Shown here in pieces: positions 35,067-43,538 of a stretch of 64,000 nt of DNA. Both the position numbers and the translations under genes were made by a program. The stretch comes from Chloroflexota bacterium (GTDB lineage: Bacteria; Chloroflexota; Anaerolineae; Aggregatilineales; Phototrophicaceae). Positions within the stretch are counted from its first letter, which is position 1. Every line of letters begins with the position of its first letter. The notes under the pieces were generated by a model. The model was not told where the DNA came from. It was given only the letters and a program-made list of their open reading frames with translations, and did no database searches. The stretch lies in NCBI GenBank assembly GCA_011523545.1, contig WTGN01000027.1, positions 56,632 to 120,631 of the forward strand, given 5' to 3'.

Positions 35067-36563
35067 ATGGAATTTGATCTCTGGGCGCAGCTGCCATCCG
35101 TCTTGCCGGAGATCGGGCTGACCGCGCTGGCCGTGGTTGTGCTGTTTGCCGATATCTATGGCGCCCCCGCGACGCGGCGCAATGTCGTCTTTGTGTCCGC
35201 CCTGGGCATGGCGCTGCTGGCGCTCGTGCCCCTTATCTGGCAGCCCGACCCCGCGCTGTACGAAAATGGCGCGCTGCTCTGGGGCGGCATGGTCAACTAC
35301 GATCCGCTCTCGCAGATATTCAAAGTCATGCTCTTGCTGGCCGGCGCGGTGACCTGCCTGATGGCGGCCGGCGACAAAGGCGTCGGCGACAAAGGCGAGT
35401 TTTACCTGATTGTCATCGTAGCCACGCTGGGCGGCTTGATGATGTCCAGCGCCGCCGACCTGATTCTGGTCTTCGTCGCGTTGGAGACGCTTTCGATTCC
35501 GCTTTACATGCTGGCGAGCTTCCGCCGCGGAGACCAGCGTTCGGCTGAAGGCGGCATGAAGTATTTTCTATACGGCGCCTTCGCTTCAGCGATCATGCTC
35601 TTCGGCTTCAGCTTGCTTTATGGTTTTGCCGGCACGACCAATCTCGCTGGCATCGCTGACGCCATGAGCGCTGGATTGGAAGATGGCGTCGTCGCTGTAA
35701 TGACGGCGCTGGTGATGGTCGTGGTCGGCTTCGGCTTCAAGATCAGCGCAGTGCCCTTCCATTTCTGGACGCCCGATGTTTATGAAGGCGCGCCCACGCC
35801 GGTAACCGCCTTCGTCAGCGTGTCGAGCAAGGCGGCCAGCTTTGCGCTGCTGCTGCGCTTCCTGACCGCCGTCTTCCCGGCTGAGCTGGCAATCGCCGGC
35901 GTCGTCATTCAGGACTTCTGGGTGAATCTGCTGGTGGTCGTCTCGATTGTGACGATGACGCTGGGCAATGTGGTGGCGCTGCGGCAAAGCAATATCAAAC
36001 GGCTGCTGGCATACTCATCCATCGCGCAAGCCGGTTATACGCTCATTGGCGTCGCCGCGCTGGGTGGGCCGAATGACAGCCTGGCGGTCGCTTCGGTTTC
36101 CTTCTACATGTTCATGTACATCTTCACCAATCTGTTGGTCTTCGGCGCCGTCATCCTTTTCATCGCCAGGACCGATACCGAAGAGATAAGCGACCTGGCC
36201 GGCTTGAACCGCCGCAGCCCCTGGCTGGCGCTCTTCATCACTATCGGCTTGCTCTCGCTGGGCGGGATTCCGCCGGCGGCCGGCTTCTTCGGCAAGTTCT
36301 TCTTGTTCCAGGCGGCGGTGAATGCCAACCTGGTCGGCCTGGCGCTGATCGCCGTGACAAATGCCATCATTGCGCTCTACTACTATTTGGTCGTCATCAA
36401 GGTGATGTACGTTGATGTCGGACCGGACGATGATAAACCGATTGTGATTCCGCGCGTTTATGGCTGGTCGCTCGGCATTACGGCGCTCGCCGTCATTCTG
36501 CTGGGCACAATCGCCGTCACGCCGATCTACGATTGGGCGGCTTTGGGCGCGGCCGGATTGTAA
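35067..36563 (+). CDS. nuoN: NADH-quinone oxidoreductase subunit N
   Basis: The antiporter-like subunit nearest NuoK, 498 residues, with 14 helices. TM5 Glu is in VFVALETLSIPLYML, TM7 Lys in GFGFKISAVPFHFWTPDVYEG, TM8 Lys in VSVSSKAASFALLL. RLLAYSSIAQAGYTLIG and GGIPPAAGFFGKFFLF are standard NuoN blocks. Its ATG begins immediately after the nuoM2 stop (no gap). It is the last nuo gene; the ATP synthase genes follow 104 nt later under their own promoter candidate. Confidence 0.95.
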   Translation: MEFDLWAQLPSVLPEIGLTALAVVVLFADIYGAPATRRNVVFVSALGMALLALVPLIWQPDPALYENGALLWGGMVNYDPLSQIFKVMLLLAGAVTCLMAAGDKGVGDKGEFYLIVIVATLGGLMMSSAADLILVFVALETLSIPLYMLASFRRGDQRSAEGGMKYFLYGAFASAIMLFGFSLLYGFAGTTNLAGIADAMSAGLEDGVVAVMTALVMVVVGFGFKISAVPFHFWTPDVYEGAPTPVTAFVSVSSKAASFALLLRFLTAVFPAELAIAGVVIQDFWVNLLVVVSIVTMTLGNVVALRQSNIKRLLAYSSIAQAGYTLIGVAALGGPNDSLAVASVSFYMFMYIFTNLLVFGAVILFIARTDTEEISDLAGLNRRSPWLALFITIGLLSLGGIPPAAGFFGKFFLFQAAVNANLVGLALIAVTNAIIALYYYLVVIKVMYVDVGPDDDKPIVIPRVYGWSLGITALAVILLGTIAVTPIYDWAALGAAGL

Positions 36564-36596
36564 AGACGAATCGCTGTGGCTATGACCAAGCCTTTG

Positions 36597-36605
36597 TGAT
36601 AAAAT
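36597..36605 (+). promoter_or_regulatory. Extended -10 promoter of the ATP synthase membrane genes (TGATAAAAT)
   Basis: TG-A-TAAAAT, 62 nt upstream of the first ATG. The -35 is weak. The nuo transcript may also read through, since no terminator is seen after nuoN. Confidence 0.45.
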
Positions 36606-36666
36606 TCTCGAAGTTTGCCGAGGGAGCGGGTCGGCCTCAGATTATTGATGACAAGACATGCGCTAA

Positions 36667-36936
36667 ATGAAACCGGATAACAATCCCCTGTCGACATACG
36701 GACTGGTTGCGGGGGTGGTCGGGCAAGTAGGATGCATGATCCTGCTGGTCATTCTGGGAAGTTTGTTACTTGGCTTGGCGCTTGACGAAGCATTTGGGAC
36801 GCGCCCGACATTGTTATTCATAATGCTGTTGGTCAGCATTCCAATCAGCATCGGGGCGATTTTCTTATACACGCGACACAAAGCTAAACAACTCCACAGC
36901 AGCACTAGCAAGAAGGAGGAAGATATAAGTGAATAG
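36667..36936 (+). CDS. atpI: AtpI/AtpZ-like ATP synthase accessory membrane protein
   Basis: A small 89-residue protein with two membrane helices (about 14-37 and 45-68) followed by a charged tail (RHKAKQLHSS, KKEEDISE). Its size, its GQVGCMILL...GLALDEAFGT pattern and its position directly before atpB are those of AtpZ/AtpI, which helps c-ring assembly and may act in Mg2+ supply. Assignment rests mainly on position and topology. It overlaps the GTG of atpB by 8 nt, so the two are translationally coupled. Confidence 0.75.
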   Translation: MKPDNNPLSTYGLVAGVVGQVGCMILLVILGSLLLGLALDEAFGTRPTLLFIMLLVSIPISIGAIFLYTRHKAKQLHSSTSKKEEDISE

Positions 36937-38326
36937 CTTTTGGAACGGAAAGCGCCGCTATGTCGCTTTGCTGTTATTCCTGGCTGGCGTATACGTCGCG
37001 CTAGAGGTGCCGCCGGTAATACCGTTTATCCAATTGCCGGGCGAGAATCTTCCGGCGGGCTACAACGTCCCCTTCACGGATATTCGCATTACGAATACGC
37101 TCGTGGCGGCGGTGATCGTGTGGATTCTGTTGCTGCTCTTCTTGCTGTACGTCGCGCGGCGGCGGCCTAAAGACGGCAGCGAAGTCCCGCCTGGCGGCTT
37201 CTACAACATGTTCGAGGCGCTGTTTGAGGGCCTCATGGGTTTCATCGGCGGCATCGCCGGCGGCGCGCATTTCCGCCTGATCTTCAACATGTTCATGACC
37301 ATCTTCCTCATCGTGCTCTTGTCGAACTGGATGTCGCTGGTCCCCGGGATTGACACCGTCGGCTTCATTCATCCGCACGTCAAAGAGAAGTACGATGCGG
37401 AAAAGGACGAATACAAGTTGGTCACCACCGACGGCTATGAGATCTATCAGGGCTTCCTCGGCATCTCCTATGTCAACGGGCAATGCGACTGGATAAGCCC
37501 GGCCGATGAAGCGGCAGCCGACGCAGCGGCGCTTGCCAACGCCGAATCGGCCAGGCTGGCGGCGCTGGATGAGCTGGCGGTGAAAGCTGCTTACGCGCGT
37601 TATCAGGCGGCCCACAACGGGCACGGCGACGATGCGCATGAAGAAGACGCTGGAGATGATCACGCGGAAGAAGCTGTCGAATCGGACGAAGCCATCGCAG
37701 CCTACGATGACGTGCTGGCGGCGCGCGAGGCCGAAAAGTTGGCGCGGCGCGACCGCGGCTGTTACACCGGCGTCGCCGTACCGCCCTGGCAAGAAGGCTA
37801 TGAGCCCTATGACAAGAGCAAGGCGAAGGATATCTCACTTCATCCGGACCCCAGCAGCGAAGAAGCCAAGCTGGTGCCATGGGTGGTCCTGCCCTTTGTC
37901 CGCGTCGCCTCGACTGACTTGAACATGACCTTGACCATCGCGATTATCTCCGTGGTCATGACTCAGTACATCGGTTTCAAGGCGCTGGGCATCGGCTATC
38001 TGACCAAGTTCTTCAACTTCGGCACACTCTTCAAATCGCCGTTGGGCGGCATTGATGTGGCGGTGGGGCTGCTGGAATTGATTGGCGACTTCGCCAAGAT
38101 CCTCTCGTTCAGCTTCCGTCTTCTGGGCGCGATGTTTGCCGGCGCGATCTTGCTCTTTGTGATGAGCTTCCTGGTGCCGATTTTGCCCTGGCCCTTCTTC
38201 ATCCTGGAGTTCTTCGTCGGCGCCATTCAAGCACTCGTATTCGCCCTCTTGACCGCCATTTTCATGAACCTGGCGACGATCAGCCATCATCACGATGATG
38301 AGCACGATCACGCCGATGCGCATTAA
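36929..38326 (+). CDS. atpB: ATP synthase subunit a with a large extracytoplasmic insertion
   Basis: Subunit a forms the proton half-channels against the c-ring. The essential Arg is Arg397 in ILSFSFRLLGAMFAG and the conserved Gln is Gln434 in GAIQALVFALLTAIFM; the STDLNMTL block (about 328-335) marks the start of the core helices. At 465 residues it is almost twice the usual 240-270. The excess is one block at about 147-325 between SLVPGIDTVGF and RVASTDLN, acidic and Ala/His-rich, with the only two cysteines of the protein (Cys186, Cys278). In the known topology this loop faces outside. The C-terminus is His/Asp-rich (SHHHDDEHDHADAH). Start is GTG 36929 with GGAGG 9 nt upstream. Confidence 0.92.
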   Translation: MNSFWNGKRRYVALLLFLAGVYVALEVPPVIPFIQLPGENLPAGYNVPFTDIRITNTLVAAVIVWILLLLFLLYVARRRPKDGSEVPPGGFYNMFEALFEGLMGFIGGIAGGAHFRLIFNMFMTIFLIVLLSNWMSLVPGIDTVGFIHPHVKEKYDAEKDEYKLVTTDGYEIYQGFLGISYVNGQCDWISPADEAAADAAALANAESARLAALDELAVKAAYARYQAAHNGHGDDAHEEDAGDDHAEEAVESDEAIAAYDDVLAAREAEKLARRDRGCYTGVAVPPWQEGYEPYDKSKAKDISLHPDPSSEEAKLVPWVVLPFVRVASTDLNMTLTIAIISVVMTQYIGFKALGIGYLTKFFNFGTLFKSPLGGIDVAVGLLELIGDFAKILSFSFRLLGAMFAGAILLFVMSFLVPILPWPFFILEFFVGAIQALVFALLTAIFMNLATISHHHDDEHDHADAH

Positions 38327-38371
38327 GCAACTTGTACAAGTAGAACGAAAAGCAAATCGGAGGAAGCATCA

Positions 38372-38614
38372 ATGGATCCACAATCAACGATTGTTCTGGG
38401 GAAAGCTATAGGCGCCGGGCTGGCTATGATTGGCGCGGCCGGCGGTGGCATCGGCATTGGCCTTTCGGTCGGCGGCGCGGTGCAGGCGATGGGCCGCAAC
38501 CCCGATCACACGCCGACGATTCAGACGAACATGATCCTTGGCGTCGCCTTCGCCGAAGCGGTCGCCATTTACGCCCTCGTTGTGTCGCTGATCATCCTGT
38601 TCGTACTCAACTAG
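38372..38614 (+). CDS. atpE: ATP synthase subunit c
   Basis: Forms the rotor ring. The 80-residue hairpin has helix 1 with the glycine motif GGGIGIGLSVGGAVQAMG, the polar loop RNPDHTP and helix 2 with the ion-binding Glu in GVAFAEAVAIYALVV. The Glu is followed by Ala and no Gln stands at the matching place in helix 1, so the sodium-binding signature (Gln...Glu-Ser) is absent and a proton-driven ring is expected. A GGAGGAAG ribosome binding site precedes the ATG. It lies 45 nt after atpB. Confidence 0.95.
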   Translation: MDPQSTIVLGKAIGAGLAMIGAAGGGIGIGLSVGGAVQAMGRNPDHTPTIQTNMILGVAFAEAVAIYALVVSLIILFVLN

Positions 38615-38641
38615 GCGCCGCGCGCGAAACAGGAGGACACA

Positions 38642-39343
38642 ATGGAAGCATTGGGAATTAACCCCGGTTTGATGCTGATTTGGCTGATCGCCTTCATCAT
38701 GCTCTACGTGTTGCTGACCCGCTTCATCTATGACCCGTTGACGAACGCGCTCAATGAACGGCGCAATCGCATCGCCAAGGGCCTGGAAGATGCGGCGGCG
38801 GCGGCCCGCGCCCGGGAAAACGCCGAAGCTGATGCCGAGAAGATCCTGGCGCAGGCCCGCAGCGAAGCGCAAAAGGTGATCGACGAAGCTCGCGGCCGCG
38901 GCGATGATGTCGCCAGCACAATCGAGGGCGAAGCGCGCCAGGAGGCGGCCAGGATTCAGTACGACGCGCAGAATGAAGCGGTCGCCATTCGCAACGCCGA
39001 GTTGGGCAACCTGCGCGACCAGGTGCTGAATATCTCGGTGGCGGTCGCCAGCCGCATTCTTGAAGAGAATATCAGCAAGACCAAGCAGAAAGCCTTGGTC
39101 AACAGCTTCATCACCGAGCTGCCCGAGGGCGCCAAAGGCATCGGCGGGAGCGTTGAAGTCGTCAGCGCCATGCCCTTGACCGCGACCGAGCAGCGCAAGG
39201 TCACCAGCGAAGTCGGCGCTGATGAAGCGGAATTCACGGTCGACCCCGGCATTCTCGGCGGCTTGATCGTGCGCTGGCCCGGCGGCATGGTTGATGGCAG
39301 CGTTCGCGCGCAACTCAATGAGCTATCGCGCAGCCTGAGCTAA
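38642..39343 (+). CDS. atpF: ATP synthase subunit b fused to the C-terminal part of subunit delta
   Basis: Residues 1-150 are a normal subunit b: membrane helix (about 8-26, LMLIWLIAFIMLYVLLT), FIYDPLTNALNERRNRI and a long Ala/Glu/Arg coiled coil. Residues about 171-233 (VEVVSAMPLTATEQRKV, FTVDPGILGGLIVRWPG, VDGSVRAQLNELSRSL) match the C-terminal domain of subunit delta. The N-terminal six-helix domain of delta, which binds the top of F1, is missing. Mycobacteria have a b-delta fusion but with full delta. No atpA, G, D or C follows; the operon ends 96 nt later at a hairpin terminator, so F1 must be encoded elsewhere. Confidence 0.88.
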   Translation: MEALGINPGLMLIWLIAFIMLYVLLTRFIYDPLTNALNERRNRIAKGLEDAAAAARARENAEADAEKILAQARSEAQKVIDEARGRGDDVASTIEGEARQEAARIQYDAQNEAVAIRNAELGNLRDQVLNISVAVASRILEENISKTKQKALVNSFITELPEGAKGIGGSVEVVSAMPLTATEQRKVTSEVGADEAEFTVDPGILGGLIVRWPGGMVDGSVRAQLNELSRSLS

Positions 39344-39356
39344 AAACTGCAATGTT

Positions 39357-39403
39357 GTAGGGGCGACTGACGCTTAGTGTCTACACAAGCCGGCGAGTCG
39401 CCC
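39357..39403. repeat. Palindromic repeat family R1, copy 2
   Basis: GTAGGGGCGACT (39357-39368) and AGTCGCCC (39396-39403) pair over 8 bp around a 27-nt loop. It sits 13 nt after the b-delta stop, between the gene and its terminator. Confidence 0.65.
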
Positions 39404-39438
39404 GATCATAGCTCGGGTCAGTTTTCTACAGGATAAGG

Positions 39439-39473
39439 ACGCGCTGGATAATCACCGGCGCGTTTCTGTTTGT
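39439..39473 (+). terminator. Rho-independent terminator after the ATP synthase membrane genes
   Basis: ACGCGCTGG pairs with CCGGCGCGT (9 bp, one G-T) around a 7-nt loop and is followed by TTCTGTTTGT. It closes the operon before murE. Confidence 0.7.
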
Positions 39474-39541
39474 CAGCGGACGGCAACCGTGTTTGAATAA
39501 AAGAGACGCGCATCGCATTCGGAGGTCACCGACCGACCGCC

Positions 39542-41092
39542 ATGCCGAAGTCTCTTCAAACATTGCTGGCTTCACTTCCTGCCGACCAGGTTATCTCCAC
39601 CAACGGCGGCTTGGCGACGCCAATCAGCGCGCCGGTCGTCGAATCGAGCCTCGATATACAGCCGGGCGGCCTCTTTGTGGCGCGCGCCGGGAGTTCTACT
39701 GACGGCCATCGCTTCATTGCAGACTCCATTGAAGCAGGCGCCGCCGCAATTGTCGGCGAAATTGAGCAGCCGAGCCTGCCCGTCCCCTACATTCAAGTCA
39801 AGAGCGCGCAAGAGATTCTGGGTCTACTGGCCGCGGCCTGGCATGATTTCCCTTCGCGGCAGTTGGTCGTCATCGGCGTCACCGGCACCGACGGCAAGAC
39901 CACCACCTGCCATCTTCTTCAAAGCATTCTCAAGCAGGCGCCCAATATCAGAGCCGGGTACATCAGTACGATATCGGCCGACTTCGGCGGCGAGACCTCG
40001 GCGACCGGATTGCATGTCACGACGCCGGGCGCGCCGCAGATTCAAGACTACCTGGCGAAAATGGTCGCGGCCGGCCTGACGCACTGCATCCTGGAGATGA
40101 CCAGCCACGGCTTGGCGCAAGGCCGTTTGAACGGCGTCGACATTGATGTCGCTGTGCTCACTAACGTCATGCACGAGCACCTGGATTATCACGGCAGTTG
40201 GGAATCCTACCGCGCCGCCAAAGCCATCATGTTCCAAATGCTCCAGCGCGGCTGGCGCAAACCAGCGCAAGAAAAGGTAGCCGTCATCAACGCTGATGAC
40301 CCGTCTTCCGCCTACTTCGCCGCCATTCCCGCCGACCGCCGCATCCGCTACGGCCTCCAGAATGACGCCGACCGCAGCGCTCAGGGCATCAAGCACTTGA
40401 GTGGCCGCACGGGTTTCAGTGTACGGAATAGAAGATATACCTTGCGGCTGCCAGGCGAGTTCAATATCGCCAATGCGCTGGCCGCATACTGCGCTGCGGA
40501 AGCGCTGGGCATCGGCTGGGAGGCCATCCGAGCCGGCATCTCGGCACTCGAAGTCATCCCCGGGCGTATGGAGCGCATTGACGAAGGCCAGGATTTTACT
40601 GCGATGGTCGACTTCGCCCATACACCAAATGCCTTGAAGCGGGCGCTGGAAGCGGGGCGGGGCATGTTGAGGCCCGGCAAGCGCTTGATCTCCGTCTTCG
40701 GCAGCGCCGGGCTGCGCGATGTTGAAAAGCGCCGACTGATGGCGGAGACCTCGGCGCGGCTGGCTGATATGACCGTGTTGACGGCGGAAGACCCGCGCAC
40801 GGAGTCGCTGGCGGACATTCTCGATATGATGGCGGCCGGCTGCCTGGCCGAGGGCGGCGTCGAAGGCGAAACTTTCATTCGCGTGCCTGACCGCGGCGAA
40901 GCGATCTACCGGGCCTGCCAACTGGCTGGCGCCGGCGATCTGGTGATGGCATGCGGCAAGGGCCACGAACAGAGCATGTGCTTCGGCGTCACCGAGCATG
41001 CCTGGGATGACCGCGAGGCGATGCGCGCGGCCCTGCGCGGCGCCCCGCTCAGCACACTGCCGACCGCGTGGAAGAAAACCCCGCGCCATTGA
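39542..41092 (+). CDS. murE: UDP-N-acetylmuramyl-tripeptide synthetase (MurE-like Mur ligase)
   Basis: MurE adds the third amino acid to UDP-MurNAc-L-Ala-D-Glu in the cytoplasm. The 516 residues show the N-terminal UDP-binding domain (SSLDIQPGGLFVARAG), the ATP loop GVTGTDGKTTT, EMTSHGLAQGRLNGVDID, LTNVMHEHLDYHGSWESYR with the carbamylated-Lys region, and the C-terminal domain with MVDFAHTPNALKRAL and GKGHEQS. The amino-acid selectivity motif, DNPR in diaminopimelate-adding enzymes, reads EDPR, so the third amino acid is uncertain. GGAGGT lies 15 nt upstream of the ATG, further than usual. No other mur gene is adjacent; FemAB-like genes lie 13 kb away. Confidence 0.88.
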   Translation: MPKSLQTLLASLPADQVISTNGGLATPISAPVVESSLDIQPGGLFVARAGSSTDGHRFIADSIEAGAAAIVGEIEQPSLPVPYIQVKSAQEILGLLAAAWHDFPSRQLVVIGVTGTDGKTTTCHLLQSILKQAPNIRAGYISTISADFGGETSATGLHVTTPGAPQIQDYLAKMVAAGLTHCILEMTSHGLAQGRLNGVDIDVAVLTNVMHEHLDYHGSWESYRAAKAIMFQMLQRGWRKPAQEKVAVINADDPSSAYFAAIPADRRIRYGLQNDADRSAQGIKHLSGRTGFSVRNRRYTLRLPGEFNIANALAAYCAAEALGIGWEAIRAGISALEVIPGRMERIDEGQDFTAMVDFAHTPNALKRALEAGRGMLRPGKRLISVFGSAGLRDVEKRRLMAETSARLADMTVLTAEDPRTESLADILDMMAAGCLAEGGVEGETFIRVPDRGEAIYRACQLAGAGDLVMACGKGHEQSMCFGVTEHAWDDREAMRAALRGAPLSTLPTAWKKTPRH

Positions 41093-41146
41093 GACCCTGC
41101 GCCGGGCGCGCTGTATGCATAAACGATGATGCTCATAATGCTGGTA

Positions 41147-41155
41147 TGGTAAAAT
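41147..41155 (+). promoter_or_regulatory. Extended -10 promoter (TGGTAAAAT) of the glycosyltransferase operon
   Basis: TG-G-TAAAAT, 29 nt upstream of the GTG start at 41184, so the leader is short. No good -35 is visible. Confidence 0.45.
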
Positions 41156-41183
41156 CAGAGGGGACATATCGCTTGAGGCTGAT

Positions 41184-42089
41184 GTGCTTGATCTCGGAAT
41201 TGTCATCGTCAATTGGAATACGCGCGACCTGCTAAGGGCTTGCCTGAATACAGTTTTCGCCAGCCAGGGCGACTTCACTTTCAGCGTTGTGGTCGTGGAC
41301 AACGCCTCGGATGACGGCAGCGCGGCGATGGTCAGCCAAGAATTTCCGCAAGCCGAGCTCATCGCCAATGCGGAAAATGTCGGCTATCCGCGAGGGAACA
41401 ACATCGGTTTGCGTCGCTTGGGTTATCACGGCGCCCGTGATGTGGATGCGTGCGCCCCTCGTTACGCCTTGCTGCTCAATCCCGATACCGAGGCGCCGGC
41501 GGACGCGCTCTGGAAGTTGATTCGGTTCATGGATTCTCGGCCCGATATCGGCGCCGCCGGCCCCAAGCTGGTCTTGACCGACGGCAGCCTGGACAAAGCC
41601 TGCCGCCGCGGTTTCCCGACACCCATGGTCAGCTTCTACCACTACTCCGGCTTGGCGAAGCTCTTCCCGCGGCATCGGCGATTCGGGCGCTACAATATGA
41701 CCTTCGCCGACGAAGATCAAGAGCTCGAAGTCGATTCTGTTGTCGGCGCCTGTATGCAGGTGCGCAAAGCCGCCATCGAACAGGCGGGCTTGCTGGACGA
41801 AGCCTTTTTCATGTACGGCGAAGACCTGGACTGGGCTTATCGAGTTAAGCAAGCCGGTTACAAGGTATGGTACTATCCGGCTGTAACCGTGCATCACGTC
41901 AAGCGCGCGGCCAGCAGCAGGAACCCGAAGGCGCAATTTGAATTCTGGCGCGCTATGCTGATCTTTTATCGCAAGCACTTCCGCCGCGGGACCCTCTATC
42001 CCATCCACCTGATGATCCTGACGGCGCTGCTGTTCAAGGGAGGCCCTGGCTTATGGCAGGAGATCCGAAATCCGAGTCATACCGCGTAA
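41184..42089 (+). CDS. Family 2 glycosyltransferase (rhamnosyltransferase-like)
   Basis: A GT-A fold enzyme, 301 residues, that transfers a sugar from a nucleotide donor. Visible are IVIVNWNTRDLLRACL, VVVDNASDDGS, NVGYPRGNNIGLR, the metal-binding LLLNPDTEAP and the acceptor-side VVGACMQVRKA and MYGEDLDWAYRVKQAG, the block typical of WbbL-like rhamnosyltransferases. The start is GTG; an out-of-frame ATG overlaps it by two bases. It overlaps the following sugar-phosphate transferase gene by 37 nt, so the two probably work together on a surface polysaccharide. Confidence 0.9.
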   Translation: MLDLGIVIVNWNTRDLLRACLNTVFASQGDFTFSVVVVDNASDDGSAAMVSQEFPQAELIANAENVGYPRGNNIGLRRLGYHGARDVDACAPRYALLLNPDTEAPADALWKLIRFMDSRPDIGAAGPKLVLTDGSLDKACRRGFPTPMVSFYHYSGLAKLFPRHRRFGRYNMTFADEDQELEVDSVVGACMQVRKAAIEQAGLLDEAFFMYGEDLDWAYRVKQAGYKVWYYPAVTVHHVKRAASSRNPKAQFEFWRAMLIFYRKHFRRGTLYPIHLMILTALLFKGGPGLWQEIRNPSHTA

Positions 42090-43525
42090 GGCCGCGCTCG
42101 ATACGCCTGAGCAACGACCACCTGAAAGCGCTGTCCACCCTGACACTATTCCTGACCGATTCGATAATGCTCATCGTGGCATTCGTTGTTGGCTATGAGG
42201 CGCGTGAGCTGTTGCCCTTTTTCCCCCGGCCGGAGGAGCAGCCGGACCTGGCCAGATACTTGCCGACAATTGTCGTGCACGCCGCCACCATCATCGTGAT
42301 GTTTTATTTCTCCCAGCTGTATCATTTGAAGCGGGCATTCAGCCGTATTGAACAACTGCGCAATGTGATCGGCGTTGTCACACTGGGCACCTTGCTCGCC
42401 AGCGGCACGCAAGAATTCCTGCTGCAGAACACAAACCTGGAATCCGTCTATCCGCGCAGTTTGCTCTTTTACGTCTGGTTCTTCAGCGTCCTGCTGACAG
42501 TCCTGGGGCGCGAGCTGCACCGCCGCTGCTGGACATTCATGCGCCGGCGCGGGGTCGTCCGCGACAATCTGCTGATCGTCGGCGAGGGAGACATCATGCG
42601 CAAGATCACCGAGCATATCCGCAACAGCCCCGAACTGGGATATACCATCGTCGGCATCGTCACCGCGGCGGAGAAACAGGGCGACATGCTCGGCTACAAT
42701 TACATCGGCACCTATGACGAAATCCCGCGCATCATCGACGATCGACAAGTGGAGCAGGTGATCGTTGCCCTCTCCGATTATCGGCGCGGCGAATTGGTCG
42801 AACTGATTAATCTTTGCCAGCGCGGGAAGGTTGATATCAAGGTCTACCCCGACATGTTCTCCTACATGGCCGGCGATCTCAACGTCGACGATCTCGGCGG
42901 AACGCCGCTCCTGACAGTCCGCGATATCGCGCTGCGCGGCTGGAAACTCAGCCTGAAACGCGCGCTTGATCTGTTCGGCGCGACCGTCGGCCTGGTCATG
43001 CTTTCGCCTTTTATGCTGCTTACCGCGCTCTTAATCCGGCTGGAATCGCGCGGGTCGGTATTCTACTGGCAGGTGCGGATGGGGCTGGATGGCCGCCCCT
43101 TTCCCTTGATCAAGTTCCGCTCCATGCGCCAGGATGCCGAATCCCGCGGGCGCACCTGGACGGTGGAAAATGATGAACGCGTCACGCGGCTCGGGCGATT
43201 TATGCGGCGCAGCAACTGGGATGAAATCCCGCAATTGATCAATGTGCTCGTTGGGCACATGAGCCTGGTCGGCCCGCGCCCGGAGCGCCCGATGTATGTG
43301 CAGCAATTCCAGCGTCAGATTCCGGATTACATGGTCCGCCATCGAGAGAAATCCGGCATGACCGGCTGGGCGCAGATCAACGGCTTGCGTGGCGACACAT
43401 CCATCGCGCAACGCACGGAGGCTGATCGCTTCTACGTGGAGAACTGGTCTCTCTGGCTGGATATTGTCATTATCATCCGAACACTCTGGCAATCCTTCAC
43501 CCGCTCCAGCCCCAACGCCTATTAA
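42053..43525 (+). CDS. Polyprenyl-phosphate hexose-1-phosphate transferase (WbaP/CpsE-like initiating glycosyltransferase)
   Basis: Starts polysaccharide repeat units by moving a sugar-1-phosphate onto undecaprenyl phosphate. The 490 residues show four N-terminal membrane helices (about 27-170), a nucleotide-binding-like middle domain (NLLIVGEGDIMRKITEH), a fifth hydrophobic helix and the C-terminal catalytic domain: LKRALDLFGATVGLV, FPLIKFRSMRQDAE, the Asp-Glu pair in NWDEIPQLINVLVGHMSLVGPRPE and GMTGWAQINGLRGDT. GGGAGG (42039-42044) supports the ATG at 42053 inside the previous gene. Only the two enzymes of a polysaccharide pathway are present here. Confidence 0.93.
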   Translation: MAGDPKSESYRVRPRSIRLSNDHLKALSTLTLFLTDSIMLIVAFVVGYEARELLPFFPRPEEQPDLARYLPTIVVHAATIIVMFYFSQLYHLKRAFSRIEQLRNVIGVVTLGTLLASGTQEFLLQNTNLESVYPRSLLFYVWFFSVLLTVLGRELHRRCWTFMRRRGVVRDNLLIVGEGDIMRKITEHIRNSPELGYTIVGIVTAAEKQGDMLGYNYIGTYDEIPRIIDDRQVEQVIVALSDYRRGELVELINLCQRGKVDIKVYPDMFSYMAGDLNVDDLGGTPLLTVRDIALRGWKLSLKRALDLFGATVGLVMLSPFMLLTALLIRLESRGSVFYWQVRMGLDGRPFPLIKFRSMRQDAESRGRTWTVENDERVTRLGRFMRRSNWDEIPQLINVLVGHMSLVGPRPERPMYVQQFQRQIPDYMVRHREKSGMTGWAQINGLRGDTSIAQRTEADRFYVENWSLWLDIVIIIRTLWQSFTRSSPNAY

Positions 43526-43538
43526 CTGGAGCCGCCCC

